Assembly (NCBI GenBank): GCA_973895155.1
Contig: OZ316893.1
Coordinates: 1,550,001 to 1,614,000 of the forward strand
Length of the DNA: 64,000 nt
Source of the DNA: Marsupella aquatica
Lineage: Eukaryota > Marchantiophyta
Direction: 5' to 3'
Position 1 is the stretch's first letter; the number at the start of each line of letters is the position of its first letter. A program made the translations under genes and the position numbers. The notes beneath the pieces are model-generated. The model saw nothing but the letters and a program-made list of their open reading frames with translations. It was not told the DNA's origin and searched no databases. Shown in pieces: positions 1 to 11,460 of this stretch.

Positions 1-1480
1 GGAGCTTATGAGGCCACACACGGCTAGTACTGCAACGAGAGTAACTAAAGTTAAGCTAGCTAGCGGTTCAGGGCGCTTGTTGTTGATGAATGGAGTGGAC
101 TTTGCCAAGGAATAAAGGTAACAGATCTTGTGACGTTCCAAATGAAGTACCCCAGTATCATCATCTCAAACAATTACTCTTACAGATTAATATGATTGAT
201 CCTTCTCAAAATTGGCTTGAATGGAAATGTATTCAATTAGCTAGTATTTATAAGTAGGAGCAACGAGTGTTAGTTGGGCAAGTTTGAGGCACAGAAATAT
301 GGGAAGGGTGTGGATATGCCATCAAATGGACAGGGGGAGGTAATTTCCCACGATATAACAAAACCGGTCTAGCAAATTATAGATGTGATCATTGTGGAAA
401 CAATCAATGGGACAGAAATTTTACATCTGCTGTATGCCGATGCAATCTAAAAGTACTTGCGGTAACCAAATATACGAAAGTAATCTAAAAGTTTGTTTGC
501 ATGCAGACTTAAAAGGCAAAGCACCTATGCGCATTATCGAGATAATGATTATGTTCAAAAGCGAAACGATTAGTTCTGTTCATGTAAAATTCAACCTAGG
601 TTAATACAGTATTCAGATTAAGGATTTTGCATGCCCCTCGTTTGGTTTTGTGAAGGTTTTGAGTGCATAGATAATTCAACTGAGTTAGATAGTAAGTAAC
701 TTATCATTTAAACTGTTTTCTAAATACTAGTTTTCCTGTCGGTCTTCTGGATTCAAACTTTTCTGTTTTCTGGATTCAAGCTTTAATTTCCGTTTGTCAA
801 CACAACTATATGTGATATTGGTGGTAAGCTTGCTTCATAATTCAAGCTCAAGTTTCTACTGTCCCAAAATTTTCCGTCCATTACCAGTTATTGTCGCATT
901 GTCCATCTATCACGGGTTCTGTTTTACATTTCATATATTGTTTCAATTATCAAAAATATTCTTTCGCATACTAGTACAGGTTACGACAAGTTCTTCTTCG
1001 AAATTTATGCCAATTTTCCCTACAGTGAAAGCTCAATGTTCTTTTACGATTCACAACTAACCATAGACCAATCGTCATTTTTTACAAGTTTTACTGTCAC
1101 ATTGAAGCATTGGTCGATAACCGGTGCATCTCATCTATGCACAACTAATCATGCGGCATATCCAGTTGTAGAATTAAAAATTTGATTTCAGCTTTACTTC
1201 AACTTCATCAACAGTTTATTGCTGGTTACAAATTACATGTCGACAGATTGTTAAATATGACTACTGCTTCGCAAGCATAAAAAAATGACTTGCTTCGCCA
1301 GCAGAAAAAGAGCTTTAGCAATTATAGCTCTCAACAAGGAGACTACTCTGAATATTTCTGTACAATATGGATCAAGCTAATAGCACTGATGCAGTTTGAT
1401 TGAGAAGATCTACACTACATGTGATAGATTTGTACAGACGGTGTCAAAAGGCCTAGACAATTTGGTTTACATCAAATTTC
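1..1480. other. Non-coding 3' flank of ELIP unit 1
   Basis: I find no supportable gene here. Stretches of this block recur downstream of ELIP copy 2 (about 4740-6676) and copy 3 (about 12900-14480), for example the segments around 70-420, 4740-5440 and 12920-13320. It is therefore the distal 3' part of a duplicated ELIP unit. The short open frames in it are not shared between the copies. Confidence 0.6.
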
Positions 1481-2374
1481 TCAGTGAAAGACTGGGGACT
1501 GGCGCAGCATCTCGTCAACGATCAAAGCCGCAAATCCGATCATGGTCAGACGGCCGTTCCATCGCTCAGCTCTGGCATTGAATGGGCCCCAGCTGCGCGC
1601 ATCGGTAGATTCCCCATTGATGATGGGAACCAGGGATGCGTAGGCGAAAATCTGCACTATTGCAATGAAGAACGGGAGTCCGACCGCGCCTGGAGCGAAG
1701 AGCTGCTCCATCACAGTTAAACCAGACGCCTTCTCGGCCAGGAAGGCCCACACGAATCCCAACATTGCCTGCATGTTCACAGCCATCACAATTGGAAGAA
1801 GACTGATTAATTTCTCTTTGAAAAGAGTCGATTGCCTGACTACTACGGGAGAGTAGAATTCCGTTCCCTTGTGGAAATGTCACATAGAGTACGCTACAGT
1901 CCGGCTAGACAGGCCTCAACATTTCATATGTAATTAACTCGCATAGAAATGTAATCTCCAGGAATTGCTTCCCTTACTATCTTTCGTGTACAGCTCAACC
2001 AATGAGAGCCTATGACAACTCCAAAGCTTTTTTGAAAACGAAACATCAAGGAATCCCACCTAGATCCAGCTAGAGAACAGCGTCAAGAATTTTATTTCCT
2101 CAGTCAACTTCCGCTCCTAAAAGCCTAACATACTCCCTGGGAGCAAATGCAAACCAGCTCTTGGCGTGGTATGATGGGAAGATTCATTATTGATAGTGTA
2201 ATTTACGACATACCAATCGCCCGTTGATGGTCTCGGGAGCGGCGCCATCGAACGCGAAAATGCTGCCGAAGCTTCTGTCTCCAGTCTCGGGCCGCCTTTC
2301 GATTTCTGGGCGTGGGTAAAAGGATCCACTGCTGGGCACAGCTCCGAACACGGACTGCTTCTCGGACTGGTCTT
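1481..2374 (-). pseudogene. ELIP: ELIP copy 1, 5'-deleted pseudogene
   Basis: ELIPs are three-helix thylakoid proteins of the LHC superfamily that bind pigment and protect against light stress. Exon 2 (1768 down to 1481) is full length and open. It encodes the rest of helix I, a middle hydrophobic helix and helix III with the WNGRL LHC signature. The exon 1 remnant (about 2374 down to 2214) ends in ETINGRL at a GT donor. Upstream of about 2375 the transit peptide, start codon and 5' leader seen in the other copies are gone. Promoter-proximal sequence is joined directly to mid-exon 1 codons. A ~280-bp deletion explains this. No plastid-targeted product is possible, so I call it a pseudogene. 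Confidence 0.85.
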
Positions 2375-2493
2375 GCAAGACAGAACGAGGAAAAGTTCGG
2401 CACGAGCAGGTGAGCTGAGACAGAAGATCTTGAGTGTATGTTCTCCACAATGAATGGAAGAGCGGATGATGCAACACAAGTACTCTGAGGGAA

Positions 2494-2620
2494 CTTATAG
2501 CAGCCGGTGGTGGATCTCGATCATCGATCAGAAAAGGTGATCGAATGACATCAGTGGTAATCATTATTGCAAAGACAACCAGACTGGGCTAACTTAGACA
2601 CCCGTCACTCAAAGAACATC
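2494..2620 (-). promoter_or_regulatory. ELIP copy 1 promoter remnant
   Basis: On the minus strand a TATAAG box (2494-2499) lies about 100 bp downstream of a 24-bp block (2597-2620) that is identical in all five ELIP copies. The block contains a TGACG core of the kind bound by bZIP factors. The promoter is kept although the coding start is lost. Confidence 0.45.
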
Positions 2621-2639
2621 TCTTAAGGGCTATTAATCT

Positions 2640-3200
2640 CCACCTTGTAGTTTTTCCGCCAGTATGTCTCGATTTCTGATCGACAAGTCTCTGTTGTTGA
2701 TATATCTGCAGGTGATTCTCCTTGCATTATTTCTAGCTCAGTGCGACAGTTATCTTGGAAGCCTGCTGCAAAGCAATCTGGACAAAATTATTGTTGTGTC
2801 TGTTAATTCCCGTGGCAACTCCTACTTCGAATTGGCGTCCTTTCAATTTCCCAGCTGTCGAAACAAGGAACGAGATACGTGACCAACGAACTAACATATA
2901 TAAAATGTTTCTGACCATTGAGGAAACTGCGATAAATCATTTTTCTGGGAATTCAGTAGACCAGAATAGCTGTCGGGGGTTGGGATTGATGGTCCGCGCT
3001 AGACTTGCACAGATTTAGCATCATGATCAAGTTCGAATCAAGTTGAAATGCACTGCTTAATTGCAGATGGTCGACCACAAGCCAGCTGTGCACGCGCATG
3101 AGTTGAGGCGCTTGACCAAATTCAGGCGTCGAGTTGTTGGCAGAATTTAGCGACATGTGTACAGTAACGGGAGTCGGAACACACTTGGCACGATTTTCAG
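2640..3200. repeat. Upstream part of ELIP unit 1
   Basis: No gene is seen. The segment around 3020-3200 recurs upstream of all the other ELIP copies (about 8525-8745, 18200-18440, 46830-47075, 51090-51330). It marks the far-upstream end of the duplicated unit. Confidence 0.55.
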
Positions 3201-3229
3201 TTGAGTGCTTCCGGTGGTGAGGAACTCAA

Positions 3230-3660
3230 CACCCATCATTATGCAGTGCACTTATCCACTTTATGCACTTCATCATAAGTGCTACATTGTGAAATATACA
3301 ATTTACTTTACTGTGTCTAAGTGCAGGCTCTGGAGAAGACACCCCAAGCCTGCAGTTATCCCATTTATGCACTTTATCATAAGTGCATGTTGCACTTCTC
3401 CATATGTGCCTGTTGCATTTTCCAATGAGTGCACATGAAATCTCTTATGCACTTCCACAAATATCTTGTCAGGCATTAGGCATCAACTTGTTACACCCAG
3501 AATCCTTCTAGTGCACAATTCAACTGGATAAACTTCCTGAGACTACAATGTGTAGTTATATGTTGCACTTATCAGTAAGTGCTTCTAAACACATGTGTTG
3601 CACTAATTGATAAATGCATATGTTATTATGTATTTGTAGTTTAGTGGTGGGCAACCTGCA
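3230..3660. repeat. Short GCACTT/AAGTGC-rich repeats
   Basis: Repeated short inverted words (GCACTT and AAGTGC with TTATGCACTT variants) recur every 20-60 bp. Similar words occur at 62890-63010. This is non-coding repeat DNA with no recognisable element. Confidence 0.5.
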
Positions 3661-3866
3661 CTTACAGAAGGTCCAACTTTTGGTACATTTACAAAAATAT
3701 TTGATGTATTATTGAGTCACTAAACCACCACCCTGCATGCAGTTGCCCCTGGAATGCAGTTATACACACTGCAGTTATCCACTGTAGACTGTAATGCCCC
3801 AAAAACGAGGGTGGTAGCCCAAGACTATTTCGCCCTTTAATGTAAGTAAAAACTTGAGTGATTTTT

Positions 3867-4130
3867 GACAGGAAAAAGTGAATGTTTGAACCAGAAATTG
3901 AAATTAAATGGACATGCAAAAGTGGTTGCTATGCAATTGGCTAAAGACAAGAAAAAGTGAATCTATGAAATACAAATTGAAGGGATATGCAAGAAGTGGT
4001 TGCTGTGCAGCTGTCTAGCCAAAAACAAGAAAAAGTGAATGTTTGAAATAGAAAATTGAAATTAAAGGGCCATGCAAGAAGCGATTGCTATATATGCAAT
4101 TGGCCAAAAACAAGAACCAGTGAAAAGCCA
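3867..4130. repeat. ~80-bp tandem repeat, three copies
   Basis: Three imperfect tandem units begin near 3867, 3950 and 4030. Each contains AAAAAGTGAAT, a TGAAATTAAA-like stretch, a CATGCAAGAAG word and a GCAATTGGC word. Flanking DNA to 4600 shows no gene. Confidence 0.65.
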
Positions 4131-4615
4131 TTCTTTAATACAGAGTGTGACTTTGTTTTATATGGTAGTACCATATTTGGGTTTTGTATCTCCTACATTT
4201 ATGGGGTTTAGTATAATCCCCTCCTCAAAAGAAGGGAGGTTGTGTGGAAACTCATGCATTAAAAGTTACAAAGGAATTAATCACAAAAGTTTTTACTAAC
4301 TTAAGTAAAATAATAAAAACAATGTGTTCTGCATCATAAACCTCAATGCTTCATATGTGTCTCTTGCATAGTAAGGCAAAGCATGTACTAGGTATAGTTG
4401 TACCACATGCACCATGCAGTTTATTTATCACTCTAAGATGTAATTTGCACACTTATGGCATGGTGTATATTGACTCTATTGCACACAGTATATTCCCAAG
4501 TTTTGATGTGTGATTACCTGCAGGGCTTTCTGAGGGAATTGGCCTTCATTGAGCAAAAGCTTTACTGATGGCTTTTGAGTGTAGGAAATAACCAGACCCA
4601 CACCAGAGATGGAGC

Positions 4616-4700
4616 AGGCATGAAGGTCCTGTTGCTCAGTGGTAATGCATAAGGGGTACTAGGTTCAGTTCCTAGCCGGTTCATGTTGTTGAAAGTTCCA
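4616..4700 (+). repeat. Possible tRNA-derived SINE fragment
   Basis: GCTCAGTGGTAATGC resembles a Pol III A box. About 30 bp later, GGTTCAGTTCC resembles a B box (consensus GGTTCGANTCC with one base changed). No cloverleaf or CCA-compatible acceptor stem is seen, so a SINE head or tRNA relic is more likely than a tRNA gene. Confidence 0.4.
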
Positions 4701-4739
4701 ACTTACACCTAGTCCACAAAGTAGCTTACTCTAACATAA

Positions 4740-6676
4740 TAAGAAAAGTTAGGTTCCTGGTTCAGAGAACTTGGATAGACATACTTTACCAAGGACATTA
4801 ATCCAGCTTGTGACGGTTCAGATGAGGTGCCTCAATAATATCATATCAAATATTGTTTTTACCAATTAATAATATCCTTAGACTTTTCAAAATTGGCTTG
4901 AGCAATAGTATTATTACCTCCAATTGGCTAGTATGCAGATACTGTGGTTTATAACTAGGAGCAAGAAGTGTTCCAAGAACGAGTTGAAGGCACGGAAGTA
5001 TAAAGGGTATGGATATCTTACTTATAAAGCCCCTGGCCTAGGTTTCTAGAGTGAAGCCTCTAAAGGGTAACTCCATGACTCATAATTTCTATTTGCATTA
5101 AAAAATGGGTTCTATGCCCATACCATAACATATGTGCATAGAAAGAGAAATGTGCATAGAAAAGAATATGGTATGTTATAATTATTTATTAAAATGATGA
5201 CATGCATGATTATTTTTTTATCATTCAAAGAATGTCAATAAGGTATGTATTTTGGTGATAATTATATTGTACTCCCTTCTATTCATGGTTCAAAGACCGG
5301 GTTAATCCGGGCTAGTCCCATCAAATGGAGATGGTGAGCTATCTTCCCAAGATAGAACAAAATAGGTCTGGCAAATTATAGATGTGATTGAGTTTGGAAA
5401 CTATTGATGGGGCACTCATTTCTACATATGCTGCATGCAATTGCAGTACTTGCGGTGTACATGTATATGAGATGTAACCTAGCTAAAAGTTTGACTGTTG
5501 GCATGCAGAGTTAAGAGGCAAACTACTTATGAGCAGTATCGAGATGATGATTATGTTCAAAAGATAAACGATTAGATTTTCCCATGTACAATTGAACATA
5601 CAGTAAATTCAGGTTAAGGTCAATGCATGGCCCTTCGTTTGGTTTGGTGAAGGTTTGAGTACACCATATCTTAGACAAATTCATTGTGAACAATATAAAT
5701 ACATCATCCAATTTCTTTTTGATTCAAGGTTTCCTGTTAGTCACCTGGACTCGAGCTTTTCTGTTGGTTTTCTGCATTCAAGCTTTTCCGTTTGTGAACA
5801 CAACTACATCTGATGACTATGAGAAGATTTTTTCCTGAATCTAAAAAGATGTAGTTTCTGTTGTCTCAACAGTTTTGAATCCATTACCATTACCGTCACA
5901 TTTATCACGGGTTCTCTTTCGCATTCCACATAATTACTGTTACACTCTTCAAAACCAATGGTTACAATAAGTCCCCCTTCGAGCCTCATGTCAGTTTTGC
6001 CTCAGCAGAGGCTCAATGTTCTTTTACGAGTTTCTAACGGCTAACTACAGAATAATCTTTTTTTGGTACAAGCTAGATGATCACATCGAAGGATTAAAAT
6101 ACATGTCCAGCTTAGTAGTATCGATATTGAATTCTCATTTCATTCTGCGGAATTAGAGTATTAGAATCACAGATCTAATTCTACTTTAGGTCAACTTGAT
6201 CAGATAATAGAGTTTATTGACTACATAATACAAACCCATCGATATCAAACTTCTATTCCATTCTGCGACAATTTAGTAGTAGAATTCTAATTAAATTCAG
6301 CTTTATTTCAGCTTCATCAACCAATAAAGTTTATTGGCTGGCTGCAAATTACATGTCGACGGATTCAAAGGCTCGAAACTCCTTCACCAGCAGAATAGCT
6401 CTTACGCTAATTGAGTAACGAGCAGACTACTTTGATCAATATTTTACAACGTGGGTCGAGAGGACAGTAACTATTCCTTCGCCAGCAGAAAAGGAGCCTT
6501 GGAGATAGCTCTCACGCCAATTACCTAACCAGCAGACTGCTTTGATCAAAATTGTACGATGTGGGTCACGCTACTATAAATACAGTTTGATTCAGAAGAT
6601 GAAATAGTGCAATCTACTATGTGAGATCTGTACAAAAGGGCAAAAGGCCGAGGCAGTACTGCCTGCTGCAAATTCT
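4740..6676. repeat. Non-coding 3' flank of ELIP unit 2
   Basis: No gene is seen. The block matches 1-1480 in patches, with the same order of conserved segments, and is AT-rich. It forms the 3' half of duplicated unit 2. Confidence 0.55.
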
Positions 6677-7826
6677 TCAGTGAAAGACTGGGGACTGGCG
6701 CAGCATCTCGTCTACGATCAAAGCCGCAAATCCGATCATGGCCAGACGGCCGTTCCATCGCTCAGCTCTGGCATTGAATGGGCCCCAGCTGCGCGCATCG
6801 GTAGATTCCCCATTGATGATGGGAACCACGGATGCGTAGGCGAAAATCTGCACCACCACAATGAAGAACGGGAGTCCGACCGCGCCTGGAGCGAAGAGTT
6901 GCTCCATCACAGTTAACCCAGACGCCTTCTCGGCCAGGAAAGCCCATACAAATCCCAACATTGCCTGCATGTTCACAGCCACCACAATTCGAGGAACACT
7001 GATTAATTTCTTTTCAAAAAGTGTCGATTCGCTGAGTACTATGAGAGAACAGAGTTACGTTATCTCGTGAGAGCTATCTACAAGGCCTCAACATTTCATT
7101 TGTAATTGACTCGCATAGAAATGCAATCTCCAAAAGTTAGCTTCCCTTAATATCTTTCAGAGCTTATGACAACTCGAATGCTTTGCTGAAACCGAAACAT
7201 CAAGGAATCCAACTAAAGCACCATTCAGAGGCTTTGTTAGAACAGAAACACCAAGGAATCCCACCTAGAGAACAATGTTAAGAAATTGATTTCCTCAGTA
7301 CATGCTCCGCTCCTCAAGGTTTAACACACTACCTAGTACCAAATACAAACCAGCTTTCATGTACAGTTGGCGTCGTATGATGGGAAGATTCGTAGTGTTA
7401 GTTACGTACCAATCGCCCGTTGATGGTCTCGGGAGCAGCGCCATCGAACGCGAAAATGCTGCCCAGGCTTCTATCGCCAGTCTCGGGCCGCCTCTCGACT
7501 TCCGGGCGTGGGTAGAAGGATCCACTGCTGGGAACAGCACCGAACACGGACTGCTTCTCAGATTGGTCCGTCTCCTGGTGACGGAGAATTTCCTCCTTGG
7601 TGATCTGCCTCTTGGTCACCTTGTCTACGGCCTCGCGCAATCCCGTGGGGCTCGGGCCATCCTCACTGGCTTGGCAGCGAAAGAATGGCGCTCTCTTTGG
7701 CGCTCTCTTTGGCGCAACAGGCAACCTCACGACTCCTCCCTTCAGTGCGTGGGCGCTGCGGCCCAAAACTGCCGGAGCTGAGACCACTGCCATCGACGAC
7801 TGCATGACTCCCACTGTTGCTGCCAT
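6677..7826 (-). CDS. ELIP: Early light-induced protein (ELIP copy 2), intact
   Basis: Two exons, 7826-7410 and 6964-6677, joined in phase 0 across a 445-bp GT-AG intron, predict 234 residues. Residues 1 to about 52 are a basic, Ser/Ala-rich plastid transit peptide ending near FRCQAS. A hydrophilic segment follows, then helix I with the split LHC motif ETINGRL|AMLGF across the splice. A hydrophobic middle helix (PFFIVVVQIFAYASVV) and helix III with ERWNGRLAMIGF come last. The NGR arginine/glutamate pairs that ligate chlorophyll in LHC proteins are intact. A 12-bp tandem duplication gives KRAPKRAP, so exon 1 is four codons longer than in copies 3-5. The TATA position reads TCTAAAT, which may weaken transcription. 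Confidence 0.92.
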
Positions 7827-8034
7827 GATGCTTGAATCGGTTGCTAGATCGATGACAAGTTGAGAAGGACGCTACGGGGATGTACACCAAGTTTATAGTT
7901 TCAATGCAGAGAGGGAAGCAAGAAATAGAGCAGGATAGAATGACGAATGAGAAGGTGAGGTGAGAGAAGATATTGAGTATATGTTTTCCACAGTGAATGG
8001 AAGCACGGATGATACAACACGGGTGTTCTCAGGG

Positions 8035-8154
8035 GAATTTAGAGCAGCCGATGGTGGATCTCGATTATCTGAATGTCATTGACATTAGTGGTAAATAATT
8101 ATTTCAAAGACTGTAACCAGTCCGAGCTTAGACACCCGTCACTCAAAGAACATC
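8035..8154 (-). promoter_or_regulatory. ELIP copy 2 promoter region, TATA degraded
   Basis: The 24-bp block shared by all five copies is at 8131-8154. The TATA equivalent near 8037-8044 reads TCTAAAT on the gene strand, where the other copies have TATAAA or TATAAG. Confidence 0.4.
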
Positions 8155-8524
8155 TCCCAAGAGCTATTAATCTGCACCTACAGTAGTAATTTTTACTGCT
8201 TCTCTCAATTTTTGATCGACAAGTCTCTGTTGTTGATCTACACCTACTTCTCCTTGAATTAATTCTAGCCTGATGTGATATTTATGTTGGAAGCCTTCTG
8301 CAAAGCAATCTGGCAGAAACTTTGTCATATCTGTACCCCGGCTCCTTCTTCGAATTGGCGTCCATTCAATTTCCCTGGTGTCGAAACAAAGATTCCAAGT
8401 TACGAAATTGCGGACTAAATTTAAGTTCAATGTTTGTGACCATTGAGGCAACTCCGATGAATCAATTTTCTGGACCAGATATGGGGGGATAACAATAATG
8501 GTCTGCGCTAAAAATTGCAAAGAT

Positions 8525-8860
8525 TTAGCATCGTGATCAAGTTCGAATCAAGTTGAGATCCACTGCTTAATTGCAGATGGTCGACCACAAGCCAGCTGTG
8601 CACGCGCATGAGCTGAGGCGCTTGACCAAAATCGGGCGTCGACTTGTTGGCAGAATTTAGCGACAGTGTACAGTAAGTAACCATGTTGGAACACACTTGG
8701 CACGGTCTTCAGTTGACTGATTTCGGTGGTGAGAAACTGGACACCCACAATGGTGATGCGGTTCGACCTTTGCTGCAGCTAAACAAAGGCTCAAATTGTT
8801 ACTCCAGACTACATCAGCTCTGGATAAGTGCACACTCCCGGGACGAGGTCTCCAGTCTCT
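8525..8860. repeat. Upstream conserved block of ELIP unit 2
   Basis: This non-coding block is strongly similar to 3020-3200, 18200-18500, 46830-47150 and 51090-51330. It includes the recognisable words CCAGCTGTGC and GTTGGCAGAATT. It lies about 700 bp upstream of the ELIP start. Confidence 0.6.
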
Positions 8861-8896
8861 AAGTCTAGGGTAATGAGGGTTTGGTGTACTAGCCCA

Positions 8897-9120
8897 GAAA
8901 GTGAGGAAAATAATGCTAATAGAAGCGGCAACCATCGGGAAGTCTTTATGAGCTTTGTGCAATGTGGGAACAGGTGCAAGTGAGGAAAATGATGCTAATA
9001 GGCACAGCAGCCGGGAAGTCTGAGCTTTGTGCAATGTGGGAACAGGTGAAAGTGAGAAAAATAATGCTAATGGAGTGACAGCCGGGAAGTCTGAGCTTTA
9101 TGCAATGTGGGAACAGGTTT
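8897..9120. repeat. ~70-bp tandem repeat, three copies
   Basis: Three units each contain GAGGAAAATAATGCTAATA (or a close variant), CCGGGAAGTCT, GAGCTTTGTGCAATG and TGGGAACAGG. Two more units lie at 11126-11268. They mark the start of a larger duplicated block. Confidence 0.75.
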
Positions 9121-9339
9121 CTGACTAGAACCCAAGCCCAAACAATCATTATCATAAATAACTAGCCCTATGCTTGTGAATTGCAAGGTGCAAGGAGGGC
9201 CTGTCTATAAGGAGTTGGGCCTGGGCATTTATGGGGGCCTGTATCTTTTCTGCCTAGTTAGGAGTTTTTTGTATTGGGATGAAGGACGATAAAAAGCTGG
9301 ATCCCTTATTATAGTTGTAGGTACTTGTCCAGCAAACAA

Positions 9340-9480
9340 ATTACTGGATAAGACTTCAGGTGCACAGGGTTATGGAAATGATAGCACCTACTTAGTAGAA
9401 AAGGTTACATACTGGTAACCTTTCTTCTTAATAGGAATTACATAACTACCACCTTCCCCCTAACCCTGAATGCAGCCCGA
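9340..9480. repeat. Spacer block with palindrome, repeated at 11330-11470
   Basis: This block contains the imperfect palindrome GGTTACATACTGGTAACC (9405-9422) and the words CCTTCCCCCTAACCC and TGAATGCAGCCCGAGC. The same block recurs just before the second satellite array, so the two arrays are duplicates of one composite unit. Confidence 0.6.
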
Positions 9481-10910
9481 GCATTATTTTAGCAAATGGG
9501 ATGTTTTGGGAGCACTGCACCAAGGTATAACCGGGCAATTATTTTTTGGGGTATTAAGGAAAAATGAGTGGCCTCACAACACACTGAATGTTATTGTGTT
9601 TAGTACTCTGAAATCGGCGGGGGCCTCTTACAGTCCCAGGTGTGACTGGTTGGGCCTCGCAATCAGGTGCCCGACCAGTCATGATTGTTGTCCCGTACCA
9701 CAACATGCCCGGATGCCATCAAAGCAAAAAAATTGACGTATTTGAGACGCCCTAATAAGGTGTCTCATGTATAAAATAACATAAAATAGGAGGCCTGCAA
9801 GGCAGTCAGGAGCACCGCACCAAGGTATTACTGGGCAATTATTTTTGGGGGTATTGAGTAAAAATGAATGGCCTCACAACACATTGAATGCTATTGTGTT
9901 TATTGTGAAATTGGGGCGTCTTACGGTCCCAAGCGTGACTGGTTGGGCCTCACAATCAGGTGCCCGAAGAGTCATGATTGTTGTCCCCAACCACAACATG
10001 CCCGGATGCCATCAAAGCAAAAAAATGAGTGTATTTGTGATGCCCTAATAAGGTGTCTCATGTATTAAAAAACAACAGGAGGCCTGCAAGGCAGTCAGGA
10101 GCACCGCACCAAGGTATAACTGAACAATTATTTTTTGGGGTAAAGGAAAATGAGTGGCCTCCAGACACACTAAATGTTATTGTGTTTACTGTGAAATTGG
10201 GGCCTCTTACAGTCCCGGGCGTGATTGGTTGGGCCTCACAATCCGTGCCTGACCAATCATGATTGTTGTCCCCAACCACAACACGCCCGGATGCCATCAA
10301 AGCAAAAATATGGGTGTATTTGAGACGCTCTAATAAGGTGTCTCATGTATAAAAAAAAGTTAAAAATTAAAAAACAGGACGCCTGCAAGGCAATCAGGAG
10401 CACCACACCAAGGTATAACTGATCAATTATTTTTTGGAGTAAGGAAAATGAGTGGCCTCCTGACACACTGAATGCTATTGTGTTTACTGTGAAATCGTTG
10501 CCTCTTACAGTCCCGGGCGTGATTGGTTGGGCCTCGCAATCCATGCCCGACCAGGCATGATTGTTGTCCCAAACCACAATGAAAACACTTGGGCGCAATC
10601 AAATTAAAGACGAAAATGGGCGCAATCAAAAGACAAAAATGGGCATAGGCGTCTCATATGGTAAAACACCAGGCACCTCCCCGGGCAGCTCATGGGAGGC
10701 ATGTGAGGCAGTCGGGAGCATGACAACAAGGTACAACCGGGCAATTATTTTTGGGGTACGGATGAGGGTACGGAAAAATGAGTGGCCTCATGACACACTG
10801 AATGCTATTGTGTTCACTGTGAAATTGGGGCCTCTTACGGTCCCGGGCGTGACTGGTTGGGCCTTGCAATCGGTGCCCGACCAGTCATGATTGTTGTCCC
10901 AAACCATTTT
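9480..10910. repeat. ~300-bp satellite array, block 1 (about 5 units)
   Basis: Units are marked by the AAGGTA word at about 9522, 9822, 10111, 10411 and 10730, a spacing of 290-318 bp. Each unit carries GGGCAATTATTTTT, GAGTGGCCTC, ACACACTGAATG, GTGTTTACTGTGAAAT, a GTCCCGGGCGTGACTGG word, GTCATGATTGTTGTCCC and AAGGTGTCTCATGTAT. Open frames across it are by-products of the repeat. Confidence 0.85.
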
Positions 10911-11019
10911 CCATCCATTACCAGAACTTACTGCCGCATTCTCCATCTATTACGGGTTCTGTTTGAGGTTCTGTTTCACATTTCATATATTGTTTCAATT
11001 ACCAAAAATATTCTCCAGT

Positions 11020-11460
11020 CTCTAAGTCTAGGGTAATGAGGGTTACTAGCCTCTAAGTATATGGTAATGACGGTTTGCTGTACTACTTTAGGTTACTAGC
11101 CTATAATAACCTTGTGACCAGAAAGTGAGGCAAATAATGCTAATAGGCACGACAGCTGCGAAGTCTTTCTGAGCTTGTGCAATGTGGGAACAGGTGAAAG
11201 TGAGGAAAATAATGCTAATAGGTGCGGCAGCCGGGAAGTCTGAGCTTTGTGCAATGTGGGAACAGGTTTCACTCTAGAACCCAACCCCAAACAGTCATTA
11301 TCATAAGTAATACTTGTCCAGGAAAAAGATTACCGGATAAGACTTCCCTTGCACAGGGTTATGGAAATGATAGCACCTAGTAGAAAAGGTTACATACTGG
11401 TAACATTTCTTCCTAACAGGAATTATGTAACTATCGCCTTCCCCCTAACCCTGAATGCAG
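11020..11460. repeat. Second copy of the satellite preamble
   Basis: This repeats the order seen at 8870-9480: a CTCTAAGTCTAGGGTAATGA word, two ~70-bp units (11126-11268), then the block with the TTACATACTGGTAAC palindrome. Together with the following array it forms the second copy of a ~2-kb composite unit. Confidence 0.7.

Noticed and set aside
7302-7781. 159-codon plus-strand frame across ELIP copy 2 exon 1, and similar frames over copies 3-5
   Set aside because: Exact antisense shadows of the conserved ELIP exon; no domain and no independent conservation.
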